Counted from the stretch's first letter, positions 10,481 through 19,359 are shown. The stretch: DNA of 64,000 nucleotides from an uncultured Pelagibacteraceae bacterium (GCA_902554035.1 CACDMX010000004.1:1-64000), one strand, 5' to 3'. A program made the numbers and translations. The notes: generated from the letters alone by a model not told the origin.

Positions 10481-11064
10481 AAAGTCAATCTCCACTAAAT
10501 AAAATTTATAAAAAAGGATTTTATGGTGATTTTGAAAATAAAAATGAAGAGAATCTTATAAAGATTAAAGAAGTTAGTAATTTAAGTATCTTCCAAATCG
10601 TAAAATATAAAAATTCAAGAGTCTCAATTAATGACTTAGATATTGATGGAATTAAATTAAGTGAAAAAATAAATTCTGTTACGTCAAAAGAAAAAACAAG
10701 AATCTTATGGTTTGGACCAAATAATTGGCTAGTAGTATCAGAGGATAAAAATTTATTTCATAAAGTAAATAAAAATACGAAAGAAACTGATTTTGCCGTC
10801 ACAGATTTATCCAACTCTAGAGCAATAATTGAGATTGAGGGTAAATTAATAAAAGAAGTATTAAAAAAAGGGTGCCCTTTTAATTTTAATGAATTAAATA
10901 AAAATAATTGTATCAATTCAGTTTTTCACGGGATCACAATAACAATTGATATGATAGAGGACTCTCCAGAAAAAATAAGATTATTTGCGCTAAGAAGTTT
11001 TGGAGAATCTTTATACCACTCAATTACAGATGCAAGTTTGGAATTTGGTTATCAAAGTATTTAA
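10477..11064 (+). CDS. soxG: Sarcosine oxidase subunit gamma
   Basis: Fourth subunit of the sarcosine oxidase complex, 195 aa, with a shortened GcvT-like fold. Recognition rests mainly on position (overlapping the soxA stop), length, and typical segments such as TRILWFGPNNWLVVSE and AVTDLSNSRAIIEIEG. The C-terminal FALRSFGESLYHSITDAS resembles other gamma subunits. It ends immediately against the convergent methyltransferase gene with no intergenic base. Sequence is more divergent than soxBDA, as is usual for gamma. Confidence 0.88.
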   Translation: MKSQSPLNKIYKKGFYGDFENKNEENLIKIKEVSNLSIFQIVKYKNSRVSINDLDIDGIKLSEKINSVTSKEKTRILWFGPNNWLVVSEDKNLFHKVNKNTKETDFAVTDLSNSRAIIEIEGKLIKEVLKKGCPFNFNELNKNNCINSVFHGITITIDMIEDSPEKIRLFALRSFGESLYHSITDASLEFGYQSI

Positions 11065-12354
11065 TTAATTGGTTTTTACTGAGTAGAAATGTTTGTAGTT
11101 TGCTACAGGATGATAAGAAAAGTCTAATATACAATTATCTATCATAAATAGTATTTTATTAAAAAAATTAATCTTCTCACTATCACTCAAATTTAAAGAT
11201 ATTTCAGTAATCATTTTTTTACCATTTAATATATCTTTGATATTAATTTTATTATTTTCGAAATTCATCTTAAAAAGATTATTATTAATTTTATCTTTTA
11301 TATTTAATTCATTCTCATTAATTTCATACTCAACTCCGTGATATTGATATGTATATACTTTTTCTAAATTAATTTTATTATATACAACTGAATTATTTTT
11401 ATTTTTTGATTTACAACAAATAATATCAATTTTTCTATCGTTCCAATTTAAAATTTGTGAAATTTCTAACTTTTCTTCAACTGACATGCTTTCGATTTTT
11501 TCTCTTATTTCTTTAGATGAATCTGAAAAAAATTTTGAAAGAGGCTTTATTCTACCATTAGCAAAATTTTTTATAATTAGATTGTTATTTTTAAGTAATT
11601 TAATTAGTTCTTTTATTGAATAAAAATTTTCTTTTTTATGTAAAAAAAAATCTACTATTCCTGATGGATGACTTAAATCTTGTTTTATTTCAGTTTCAAT
11701 AAATACTTTTGCTGGATGCAAATTATTTAACTTGCTTGTTATTTTTTTAATGAAGTCTATTGAGCTATTGTTCTGTTCTAAATTTAATTTTCTGAATAAT
11801 TGTTTCAGTTGGTTTGTTGCATAAGATTTTTTGTCCCCATAAACCATAATATAAATTACCCCATCATCTTTTAAATTATTATTAAAATACTCAAGCCCTG
11901 TTGATGGATCTTCTAAATGATGTATCACTCCTGAACTTATAATATAGTCAAACTTTTGTTTAAATTTAACTTTTCTAAAATCATCACAAATTAATTTGAG
12001 ATTAATTATATTATTTTCATTAATAAGTTTTTTTTGATGTTTTAAGCTATTTTCAGATAAATCAATTCCAATAAAATTATGATTAGGGTTACATTTTGCT
12101 AAAATTGCTGCCTGATCAGAGCCACATCCTGCTATTAAAATCTCAAGTCTCTTTGTACTATATGGTTTTTCAGGCCAAAGTCTATGCCAACAATAATTAG
12201 GGTCGCAAATTTGAAAACGATTTTTTTTTATCCATTCTTCATTTAAGTTTTCAGTTGGTTTTGGGTAAATAAAATTATTGTATTGATCTTTTAAATCCAA
12301 AATATTTTTATTTTTCATTTTTGGTAATTTATTATTTATAAAATAAAATGACAT
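11065..12354 (-). CDS. SAM-dependent class I methyltransferase with C-terminal extension
   Basis: The N-terminal half is a Rossmann-type methyltransferase: motif I EILIAGCGSDQAA at about residues 71-83, the acidic ribose-binding residue in FIGIDLSEN, and SSGVIHHLEDP near 155. After about residue 230 come two further segments of roughly 200 residues that I do not recognise; they are rich in Lys, Asn and Ile and may form a substrate-recognition or regulatory domain. Tetratricopeptide-linked and peptide or small-molecule methyltransferases share such layouts, so the substrate is open. It is transcribed alone, facing soxG and divergent from a small lipoprotein gene. Confidence 0.75.
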   Translation of the reverse strand: MSFYFINNKLPKMKNKNILDLKDQYNNFIYPKPTENLNEEWIKKNRFQICDPNYCWHRLWPEKPYSTKRLEILIAGCGSDQAAILAKCNPNHNFIGIDLSENSLKHQKKLINENNIINLKLICDDFRKVKFKQKFDYIISSGVIHHLEDPSTGLEYFNNNLKDDGVIYIMVYGDKKSYATNQLKQLFRKLNLEQNNSSIDFIKKITSKLNNLHPAKVFIETEIKQDLSHPSGIVDFFLHKKENFYSIKELIKLLKNNNLIIKNFANGRIKPLSKFFSDSSKEIREKIESMSVEEKLEISQILNWNDRKIDIICCKSKNKNNSVVYNKINLEKVYTYQYHGVEYEINENELNIKDKINNNLFKMNFENNKINIKDILNGKKMITEISLNLSDSEKINFFNKILFMIDNCILDFSYHPVANYKHFYSVKTN

Positions 12355-12466
12355 CTATAAATAATTAATTCTACTACAGGTTTAACTTTTTTAACTGTTG
12401 GTAAACTTAAAAAACCACATTGTTTAAAATTTTAATTGTCTATATCAAAATTTGGGAGGCGAATCG

Positions 12467-12823
12467 TTGAAAATTAAAAAATTTATATTTTATCTATTTA
12501 GTCTTGTAACATTAAGTGGTTGCGTGGAGACCACTGCGCTCTTAGGACCGGTCATAACCGTTAGTTCTACAGGCAATATTTATCAAGCAAGTTTGTCTTA
12601 TGCCTCAAACAACGTCATTTATAAGAGCACCGGAAAAACAACCCTTGATCATGTTAATGACTTTTTTAAATCTACAGAAGACAATAAGGATAACTCTGCT
12701 TTAAAAGTAAAAAATAATTTAGATAATATTAAACCAGTATTAGAAAAAAAACCTGAACCTATTTCAATGTCAGAGTTAGAAAACCTAAGAGAATATTCTC
12801 AAGATCAATTTATACTTTTTTAA
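12467..12823 (+). CDS. Small secreted lipoprotein of unknown function
   Basis: 118-aa protein with a lipoprotein signal: a Lys-rich start, a hydrophobic run and the lipobox LSGC, predicting lipidation at Cys18 (counting from the start chosen here). I chose the TTG at 12467 because GGGAGG lies seven bases before it; the in-frame TTG at 12452 would put that ribosome-binding site inside the gene. The mature part is Ser/Asn/Lys-rich with the segment TGNIYQASLSYASNNVIYKSTGKTTLDH. No domain is recognised. It probably sits on the outer or inner membrane. Confidence 0.65.
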   Translation: MKIKKFIFYLFSLVTLSGCVETTALLGPVITVSSTGNIYQASLSYASNNVIYKSTGKTTLDHVNDFFKSTEDNKDNSALKVKNNLDNIKPVLEKKPEPISMSELENLREYSQDQFILF

Positions 12824-12835
12824 AATAGATAGTTT

Positions 12836-13297
12836 CTAATTATTTATTAATAGACTCATATAAACAGAATTAACATCATTTTTATAATGAGCAAATGGCT
12901 CACATTTTTTAAAACCACATAAAATAAATAGTTCACGCGCTGGTTTAAAAAAATTACCTGCTCCAGTTTCTAAACTTATTTTTTTAATTTTCAGTTTTCT
13001 TGCCTCATCAATAAGGTGTTTAATTATTTTTATTCCATTACCTTTTCTTCTAAATTCATCAGCAAGCCTTATAGATTTAAATTCACCATGATCTTTATTT
13101 AAAAATTTTAATGCGCCACACCCAATCAATTCATCATTTTCCCACATACTCCAAAATTTTATTGAAGTATCTTTAAGCCCCTCTATGTCCAAAACGTGGG
13201 TACTGCCTGCAGGTGAAACAGATCTAAGTTCAACAAAATGTTTTCTTAATAGTTTATCTACATCTTGGTTATCAAAATTTCCCTCAATTGATTTCAT
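12836..13297 (-). CDS. GNAT family N-acetyltransferase
   Basis: 153-aa acyl-CoA-dependent N-acetyltransferase. The acetyl-CoA pyrophosphate-binding motif A is visible as RRKGNGIKI at residues 83-91, after the beta-strand SIRLADEF. Further typical features are GCGALKFL at 59-66 and the closing strand KKISLETGAGNFFKPARELF followed by GFKKCEPF. The substrate is unknown. Its start overlaps the stop of the upstream MBL hydrolase gene by 4 bases, so the two are co-translated. Confidence 0.85.
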   Translation of the reverse strand: MKSIEGNFDNQDVDKLLRKHFVELRSVSPAGSTHVLDIEGLKDTSIKFWSMWENDELIGCGALKFLNKDHGEFKSIRLADEFRRKGNGIKIIKHLIDEARKLKIKKISLETGAGNFFKPARELFILCGFKKCEPFAHYKNDVNSVYMSLLINN

Positions 13298-14349
13298 TTT
13301 AATAAATTTTCAATTTTTTCTAATTGTCCGATTTTAAAAACAATTACATCGTCAGTATGATAACCGTATTGATTAGAAGAATTTTTAAATCTTTTACCTG
13401 GCTCCATTATTGGTTCTAGAGACAAAACAACCGTTCCCCAATGCATACCCAAAACTTTTTTACTTTTCAAGTCTTTTCCAATGTTGAGAGCTTCTTCAGG
13501 GTTGGTATGATAAATTGATTTATCTTTTTTGGGAGCCATAGGATAAAAATTATACGCACCAATATTTATAAAAGTTAAGTCGATAGGTCCATATTTATTA
13601 CCAAGTTCTTTATAAATATTTCCATATCCCGTATCACAAGCGAAGAAAAATTTTTTATTTTTATATTCAATTAAAAAGCTTCCCCACAATGTTTTATTGG
13701 TATCCCAAAGGCTTCTTTTTGACCAATGTACAGCAGGTACAAAAGTTATTTTAAGATCATTAATTTTTATTTCATCATACCAATCCATTTCATGGACGTC
13801 ATTAAAACCGTTTTTTGTAAAATATTTTCCAAGTTTTAAAGCCGTGGCAACCTTAGCCTTTTTAAATGGAAATCTTTTTATTGTTCTAGTACTAAGATGA
13901 TCATAATGATTGTGTGTTAAAAGAAATAAATCGATATTAGGTAACTCATTTAAATTTATTGCTGGATCAACAAATCTTTTAGGGCCAAAAATTAATGGCC
14001 CCATATTTTTTTCAAATACAGGATCAGTAATGATAGTTGTATTTCCCAGCTTTATTAAAAAAGTTGCATGTCCGATCCACAATATATAATCATTATTTTC
14101 ATTTTCTTGTAGAGATTTAATTACTTTCTTTTTTTCAATCACGTGATCTTTGGGGATATTAATATCTAGCTTCTTTTTTTCTTTATTGAAAACTTTATAA
14201 CTCCATTTAAATTTTATATCTCTTACTGGAGAACCTTCTGGATTTCTAAAAGAGCCATCTTTCAAATGATGATAACGCTTATTTTCCATGGCATTTAAAT
14301 TTACTATACAGTTTGTTAAAAATATTATGATTATAAAATGTCTTAACAC
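13294..14349 (-). CDS. Exported metallo-beta-lactamase-fold hydrolase (NAPE-PLD/UlaG-like)
   Basis: 351-aa MBL-fold protein with a likely N-terminal signal sequence (hydrophobic residues 4-20). The binuclear zinc motif THNHYDHLS gives H146, H148, D150 and H151; more ligands follow in PAVHWSKRS, FFACDTGYG and GMHWGT. The stretch DGSFRNPEGSPVRD near residues 31-44 and the overall layout resemble the N-acyl-phosphatidylethanolamine phospholipase D-like branch. Substrate unknown; a phospholipid-derived substrate is only a guess from that branch. It shares an operon with the GNAT gene downstream and follows purK by 29 bases. Confidence 0.8.
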   Translation of the reverse strand: MLRHFIIIIFLTNCIVNLNAMENKRYHHLKDGSFRNPEGSPVRDIKFKWSYKVFNKEKKKLDINIPKDHVIEKKKVIKSLQENENNDYILWIGHATFLIKLGNTTIITDPVFEKNMGPLIFGPKRFVDPAINLNELPNIDLFLLTHNHYDHLSTRTIKRFPFKKAKVATALKLGKYFTKNGFNDVHEMDWYDEIKINDLKITFVPAVHWSKRSLWDTNKTLWGSFLIEYKNKKFFFACDTGYGNIYKELGNKYGPIDLTFINIGAYNFYPMAPKKDKSIYHTNPEEALNIGKDLKSKKVLGMHWGTVVLSLEPIMEPGKRFKNSSNQYGYHTDDVIVFKIGQLEKIENLLK

Positions 14350-14378
14350 AAATTAATTATAAAATTGAAGTTTGTTTT

Positions 14379-15428
14379 TCAACATTTTTCTGTAATTGTT
14401 AAGTGTCCCATTTTTCTTTTTTTTTTAATGTCTTTTTTTAAATAATCAAAAAAGAACTCATTATCTTTAAATTTTTTTCCCCGATAAGCTGTAATATTGT
14501 CACCCAGTAAATTAATCATTTTAGCATTAAAGTTTTTTTTAATTTTAATTTGCTCTAAGCCACAAATTGCTCTTATATGGTTTTCAAACTGACTAATATT
14601 ATGACTATTAATTGTTAAGTGACCGGAATTGTGAACTCTTGGCGCAATTTCATTTACATATAAATTATCATTTTTATCAATAAAATATTCAACACATAAA
14701 GTTCCAATATAATCTAGCTCCTCAGATATTTTTATAGCCCAGTCTTTAGATTTTTCCTGGATACTTTTACTTATGTCAGCAGGTATTTTTGAATATTTTA
14801 ATATTTGGTCCTCGTGAATATTTTCTATCGGTTCGTATATCTCATACTGAAGTTTACTAAATCTAGTTATAATTATTGAAATTTCTTTTTTTAAATTTAT
14901 GACTTTTTCAAAAATAAATTCTTTTGTAAAATCCAATTTAAGACTATCCAACTCTTTATTTGAATTGACTTTATATTGTCCTTTTCCATCATAACCCATC
15001 GTACAAGTTTTTATAATTCCAGGTACTAAATTATTATTCGATTTTAATTCTCTTTCATTTTTTACTGAAACATAATTTGTCGTATTAATATTTATCTTAT
15101 TTAAAAAATCTTTTTCTGTTAATCTATTTTGAACTATTCTGTTTATTTCTGGATTAGGTAAAACTTTTTTTGTTTTATTTATATTATTTAAGGTTTTGTA
15201 AGGAATGTTTTCAAATTCAAATGTAACTAAATCAACTTTATTTATAAATTCTTTAATTTTATTTTCATCATCGTAATTAGCAAAAATAAATTCATCAGAG
15301 AAATTCTTTGCTGGAGAATCTATATTATCACTAATTATAACTGTTTTAATATTTATTTTTTTTGCAGCAACTGACAACAAACTTCCTAGTTGTCCTCCTC
15401 CAATTATGCCAACAACAGGATTTACCAT
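14379..15428 (-). CDS. purK: N5-carboxyaminoimidazole ribonucleotide synthase
   Basis: De novo purine synthesis: ATP- and bicarbonate-dependent conversion of AIR to N5-CAIR. 349-aa ATP-grasp protein. The N-terminal GGGQLG motif is at residues 10-15 (GIIGGGQLGSLL). The ATP-grasp segments GIIKTCTMGYDGKGQYKV and LCVEYFIDKNDNLYVNEIAPRVHNSGH are clear. It follows purE by two bases on the same strand, giving a purEK pair as in most bacteria. The C-terminal domain is very Lys-rich. Confidence 0.93.
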   Translation of the reverse strand: MVNPVVGIIGGGQLGSLLSVAAKKINIKTVIISDNIDSPAKNFSDEFIFANYDDENKIKEFINKVDLVTFEFENIPYKTLNNINKTKKVLPNPEINRIVQNRLTEKDFLNKININTTNYVSVKNERELKSNNNLVPGIIKTCTMGYDGKGQYKVNSNKELDSLKLDFTKEFIFEKVINLKKEISIIITRFSKLQYEIYEPIENIHEDQILKYSKIPADISKSIQEKSKDWAIKISEELDYIGTLCVEYFIDKNDNLYVNEIAPRVHNSGHLTINSHNISQFENHIRAICGLEQIKIKKNFNAKMINLLGDNITAYRGKKFKDNEFFFDYLKKDIKKKRKMGHLTITEKC

Positions 15429-15429
15429 T

Positions 15430-15924
15430 TTAATTAGGCTTCTTTTTTACTGAATTAGTTTGTTTCTTTCTCCAGAGATTTAAATTCTTTCTTATAGTTT
15501 TGTCACTTATTGAAATTATTGATGCAGCAAGCAAAGCTGCGTTTATAGCTCCATCTGATCCAATCGCCACTGTACCAACTGGAATTCCTTTTGGCATTTG
15601 AGCAATTGACAACAGGCTATCAAGACCTTTTAATTTTTTACTTTCTATCGGTACCCCAATAACTGGCAAACTTGTTAATGCAGCGATCATTCCTGGAAGG
15701 TGTGCTGAACCTCCCGCACCAGCAATAATTACCGAAATGCCATTTTTTTCAGAATTTTTGGCAAATTTATACATTCGGTCAGGAGTTCTATGTGCAGAAA
15801 TTATTTTGGTTTCACAATTAATTTTCATTAATCTGAGTACTTTTTGAGCCAATTTCATCGTTGAGTAATCTGACTGGCTACCCATAACAATACCAACTTT
15901 AGGTCTTTTTTTTTTATACGACAT
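15430..15924 (-). CDS. purE: N5-carboxyaminoimidazole ribonucleotide mutase
   Basis: Class I PurE, 164 aa, converting N5-CAIR to CAIR in purine synthesis. Key elements: GSQSD at residues 15-19, the SAHRTP loop at 43-48 with the catalytic His45, and the glycine-rich GAGGSAHLPGM at about 69-79, followed by LPVIGVPIES and QMPKGIPVGTVAIG. First gene of the purEK(-MBL-GNAT) minus-strand unit. The gap to the divergent M19-like gene is only 49 bp, so both promoters must lie in that stretch or overlap coding DNA. Confidence 0.95.
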   Translation of the reverse strand: MSYKKKRPKVGIVMGSQSDYSTMKLAQKVLRLMKINCETKIISAHRTPDRMYKFAKNSEKNGISVIIAGAGGSAHLPGMIAALTSLPVIGVPIESKKLKGLDSLLSIAQMPKGIPVGTVAIGSDGAINAALLAASIISISDKTIRKNLNLWRKKQTNSVKKKPN

Positions 15925-15973
15925 TTATATCTTTTAATATCAAAAATTTAAGCACTAATATATATCTAATAGT

Positions 15974-16939
15974 ATGAATTATAAAATTGATAATTTACAG
16001 TACTGCAACTGGTCAAGAGAGGTATTTAAAATAAATCGTGAGGCAGGTCTAGATGCTGTACATGTTACTTTGGTCTATCATGAAGATTATGATGAATTTT
16101 TAACAAGAGTAAAAGAATGGAATAAACATTTTAAAGAAAACCAAGATTTAATTTTTCAAGGCAAAACTTTTAAAGATATAGAGAAAGCAAAGAAACAGAA
16201 AAAAACTGCTATTTTTTTTGGTTTTCAAAACTGCTCACCTATTGAGGATGATATAAAGTTAATTGAAAAAGTTTATCAAAATGGATGTCGTTTTATGCAA
16301 CTTACCTATAATAACCAATCACTTTTGGCTACTGGATGTTATGAGAAAAGTGACAGTGGGGTCACAAATTTTGGAAGAGAGGCTATTAAAGAAATGAATA
16401 GATTAGGAATTGTGATTGACATGTCTCACTCAGCAGAAAAAAGCACACTAGATGCTATTGAAATCAGCGAAAAACCTATTGCAATAACCCACGCTAATCC
16501 TTTTTTTTGGCATAATGCTTTAAGAAATAAATCTAACGAACTTTTAAAAACACTAGGTGATAGCGGAGGAATGTTAGGATTATCTTTATATTCTCACCAT
16601 CTGAAAGATGGTGAAAATTGTAAGCTAGAAAGTTTTTGTGAAATGACTGCAAAAACTTGCGAAATAATGGGAGTTAATAATATTGGGATTGGTTCAGATC
16701 TTTGCTTAAATCAGCCAGATGAAATAGTTGAATGGATGCGAAATGGAACTTGGGCAAAAAAAAAAAATTTTGGAGAAGGATCAAAAACGAAGCCAGGATT
16801 TCCAAAACAACCCACATGGTTTACTGACGCTAGAGGTTTTAAAAATTTAGAAAATGGACTTAAAAAAGTTGGGTTTGATGATAAAGAAATAAATGGAATT
16901 TTAGGCAATAACTGGTTTAACTTTTATAAAGGAATATAA
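15974..16939 (+). CDS. M19 (renal dipeptidase-like) family protein with degenerate metal site
   Basis: 321-aa TIM-barrel protein of the membrane dipeptidase superfamily, recognised from MQLTYNNQSLLATGC, MNRLGIVIDMSHSAEKST and PIAITHANP. The His ligands corresponding to the two barrel histidines are kept (H152, H173). However, the N-terminal HxD of classical M19 enzymes is absent (IDNLQYCNW at residues 5-13) and the bridging Glu of the GIEGGHS motif appears as Gln85 in GFQNCSPI. Dipeptidase activity is therefore doubtful. It has no signal peptide and is followed without a gap by two uncharacterised genes that are probably functional partners. Confidence 0.75.
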   Translation: MNYKIDNLQYCNWSREVFKINREAGLDAVHVTLVYHEDYDEFLTRVKEWNKHFKENQDLIFQGKTFKDIEKAKKQKKTAIFFGFQNCSPIEDDIKLIEKVYQNGCRFMQLTYNNQSLLATGCYEKSDSGVTNFGREAIKEMNRLGIVIDMSHSAEKSTLDAIEISEKPIAITHANPFFWHNALRNKSNELLKTLGDSGGMLGLSLYSHHLKDGENCKLESFCEMTAKTCEIMGVNNIGIGSDLCLNQPDEIVEWMRNGTWAKKKNFGEGSKTKPGFPKQPTWFTDARGFKNLENGLKKVGFDDKEINGILGNNWFNFYKGI

Positions 16940-18600
16940 TGGAAGTTCAATTAAGAGATCCAAAAGTAGTAATGAAACTATCAAAGCTTGGTTCGTTTCA
17001 TCAGTCTAAGTTATCTTTCTTAAGATCTTTTTTAAATGAATTTAAAGATTGGGAGTATAAGAGAGATTTATTTGATTTGAATGAAAATGGATACGGAAAA
17101 GCTGTTTACTCATTTAAAAAACAAAATAGAACTTACTCCTTGGTATGTTTTGCAAATCAAATTAGCGATACTGAAAGATCAGACAGAGTAATAGCAACTA
17201 AATGGGATGCAGCGTTTACATTGCACGATGGAATACCTACTAAAAAAGATTTAGATAGACTGTTAGAAAATGTTCCAAAACAAGAAGTAGGGAGACTATC
17301 TTACAAGGAACTGACATTATCTAGAGCAAATAAGTCATTAAGAATATTTAATCATGTTGTTGAGAACTTATCTTTAGGTAAACAACCAGATATAAATAAA
17401 GTTTTAGAGGTTGGATATCTATATAGAACCACAGCAGTTTATGGATCAGGTAAATTTGGTTTAGCTGATAGATTTAGAATAAAGAATAGAACTGAGATTT
17501 GTGGCCCGTTTAGATTGGAGATGATGTTGGTATATCTAGTAAGACAATTTACATTTGATCAAGTAAATCATATAGCAAAACAAAAAAATCCAAGAAAAGC
17601 TGTAGAACTAGACAGGGAGATTTGTAGAAATTTAGGAATTGGAAATTCTACAGGACTTGGAATGGCTCCATTTATAGTAAATCACCCAACATTATTAAAT
17701 AATTGGGTTTTATCAAGAGAATTATCTTTAAAAAAAATTAGAGAGATAAAAATAGTTAATAATAATGATGCAGAAATATTTAAAAAATATTTAAAAAAAT
17801 CTATTAAAAATATAAGTTTTTGGAATACTAGTAGCGAGTATCAAAAATTAAAAATTTTAGATTTAAAACAAGATTTAAAAAAGCTGATTTCTTATTTAGA
17901 TGAAGATTTCGATTTTAAAAAAAACTATCCATTTAACGATTTATATATTTGGTGTGAAAAAAACTTAAAAGATGAATGTATTGAGTACACAGTTTCAATG
18001 TTAATGGAGCCATATGATAATATTACGAATCCATTAATTAACCAAATGAGCTCAGATGAGGATAAATTTTTTACCATACCAACTCAAAAAAAAATTGAGA
18101 CTTTGAAGGGTATTCTTGAAAAAAATTACTCTGAAATCATTAAAATTGATTTTTCCAAGAAAGAAAACAATCAAAATTTTTGGTTTATTTCAAAAAATAA
18201 AGAAGAACCAAGATTAGCTAACAGGTATATAGAAAAAGGATCTGAACTAGAGCAGCCATTAGCAATTGCAAGAGATATTAACAAACTTTATAAAAGAATT
18301 TTAAATTTAAGAAATAGCCTAACAATCGGAAATTTTTTATTTGAAAATAACGATTTAAGACATGTAGTTAGAAGAGCATTTATTTCAGAAAATTTTCCAT
18401 ATGCAGAGATTCAAGATAATACAATTGGATCAAAATTGATGCCAATTGATATGCTTAGACTAAAATTATCTTTTTTTGGTGCAGTCAAGTTTGATCCAAG
18501 ATCGGATAAATGGTTAAGAATTTGTATGTTTCAAGGAGCACCATTACCAGATGAACTTAAATCTTTTGATAGTGGATGGATATATAATTCTATTAATTAA
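16939..18600 (+). CDS. Conserved-looking protein of unknown family, 553 aa
   Basis: I do not recognise this family. The protein is soluble, with no signal peptide or membrane segment. Its first 290 residues look well ordered, with segments such as ERSDRVIATKWDAAFTLHDG (about 80-100), VLEVGYLYRTTAVYGSGKFG (about 156-175) and LGIGNSTGLGMAPFIVNHP (about 233-251). A Lys-rich, more variable middle follows, then a C-terminal block with RHVVRRAFISENFPYAEIQ and KLSFFGAVKFDPRSDKWLRI. It shares one base with both neighbours (the M19-like gene ends and the DUF3726-like gene starts at its edges), which strongly suggests a complex or pathway with them. Confidence 0.6.
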   Translation: MEVQLRDPKVVMKLSKLGSFHQSKLSFLRSFLNEFKDWEYKRDLFDLNENGYGKAVYSFKKQNRTYSLVCFANQISDTERSDRVIATKWDAAFTLHDGIPTKKDLDRLLENVPKQEVGRLSYKELTLSRANKSLRIFNHVVENLSLGKQPDINKVLEVGYLYRTTAVYGSGKFGLADRFRIKNRTEICGPFRLEMMLVYLVRQFTFDQVNHIAKQKNPRKAVELDREICRNLGIGNSTGLGMAPFIVNHPTLLNNWVLSRELSLKKIREIKIVNNNDAEIFKKYLKKSIKNISFWNTSSEYQKLKILDLKQDLKKLISYLDEDFDFKKNYPFNDLYIWCEKNLKDECIEYTVSMLMEPYDNITNPLINQMSSDEDKFFTIPTQKKIETLKGILEKNYSEIIKIDFSKKENNQNFWFISKNKEEPRLANRYIEKGSELEQPLAIARDINKLYKRILNLRNSLTIGNFLFENNDLRHVVRRAFISENFPYAEIQDNTIGSKLMPIDMLRLKLSFFGAVKFDPRSDKWLRICMFQGAPLPDELKSFDSGWIYNSIN

Positions 18601-19208
18601 TGATAAGTTTAAGTGAAATCGATACAACTGTGAAAAGAGCAACCAAAGCGGTTGGTTTTCCTTGGGGTATAGCTGAGGAAGTAGGAAAAAGTATTCGTAT
18701 TTTAGAGATGTTTGGATTGCCAGGATTAAAAAATCTTAATGAATATTTTAAAGTTTTTAACTCCAAAAAATTTCAAAATGTAACTGTAATATCAAAATCA
18801 AATATCTCTAAAATTTCATACTGTCCAATTATATCAGGTATAAACTTCTTGGACCAAGTGCATACTTTAGAAGGATTTGAAAAAATTGAGTTTGAAAATT
18901 TTGCATTTCCAATTTTGTTTATTCCTTTTTTAAGTAGATCTTCTGAAATAATTGGAAAAAAAATATTTCTTAAAATTGATGAAAAAGAATTTTTATTAAA
19001 CTTTAATCAATCTATGTACTCAAGTAATTTAAATGTAAATATTATTGAAAGAGCAAATAACATAAAAATAAATTTTTTGAATAACGAAAATTCATTTTCA
19101 AATCAAGATTGGCAAGAACTTTACAAATTATCAGAAAAAACTTTTGTTGAGGAAACAGAGGAGCTTAAGAAAAAAGCTGCTGGTGCAGGACTAACAGATA
19201 ATGATTAA
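18600..19208 (+). CDS. DUF3726-like protein
   Basis: 202-aa protein whose start (SLSEIDTTVKRATKAVGFPWG, then AEEVGKS) resembles the DUF3726 family found in Alphaproteobacteria; the assignment is from memory of that N-terminal signature. No signal peptide, no membrane segment. Function unknown. The start codon shares a base with the stop of the 553-aa gene, and its 3' end overlaps a 52-aa four-cysteine gene by 8 bases. The C-terminus is charged (FVEETEELKKKAAGAG). Confidence 0.65.
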   Translation: MISLSEIDTTVKRATKAVGFPWGIAEEVGKSIRILEMFGLPGLKNLNEYFKVFNSKKFQNVTVISKSNISKISYCPIISGINFLDQVHTLEGFEKIEFENFAFPILFIPFLSRSSEIIGKKIFLKIDEKEFLLNFNQSMYSSNLNVNIIERANNIKINFLNNENSFSNQDWQELYKLSEKTFVEETEELKKKAAGAGLTDND

Positions 19209-19359
19209 AAAATTAAATAAAAATGAAGATAAAGAAAAAAATGATCAACTTTGTGAAGAATGTAGCATAGAAGATGAAAGTGTTAGACAGAACTCGATTT
19301 TAATAGGTTTTAAGATTTGTGAGTCCTGCAGGATCTCCAAAACTATTTTTCCTTTTTAA
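19201..19359 (+). CDS. 52-aa four-cysteine (zinc-ribbon-like) protein
   Basis: Short gene that starts inside the end of the DUF3726-like gene (8-base overlap) and ends overlapping the convergent Yip1-like gene by 4 bases. The product has two CxxC pairs, C18-E-E-C21 and C40-E-S-C43, about 18 residues apart, which is the geometry of a zinc-ribbon or rubredoxin-like knuckle. The first 15 residues are Lys/Asn/Asp/Glu-rich. Translational coupling, the paired cysteines and the position at the end of the unknown operon support a real gene; it could bind Zn or Fe. Homology was not tested. Confidence 0.6.
   Translation: MIKKLNKNEDKEKNDQLCEECSIEDESVRQNSILIGFKICESCRISKTIFPF

Noticed and set aside
12452-12823. 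Upstream TTG start for the small lipoprotein
   Set aside because: It would place the GGGAGG ribosome-binding site inside the gene; the TTG at 12467 has correct spacing and starts a good signal peptide.
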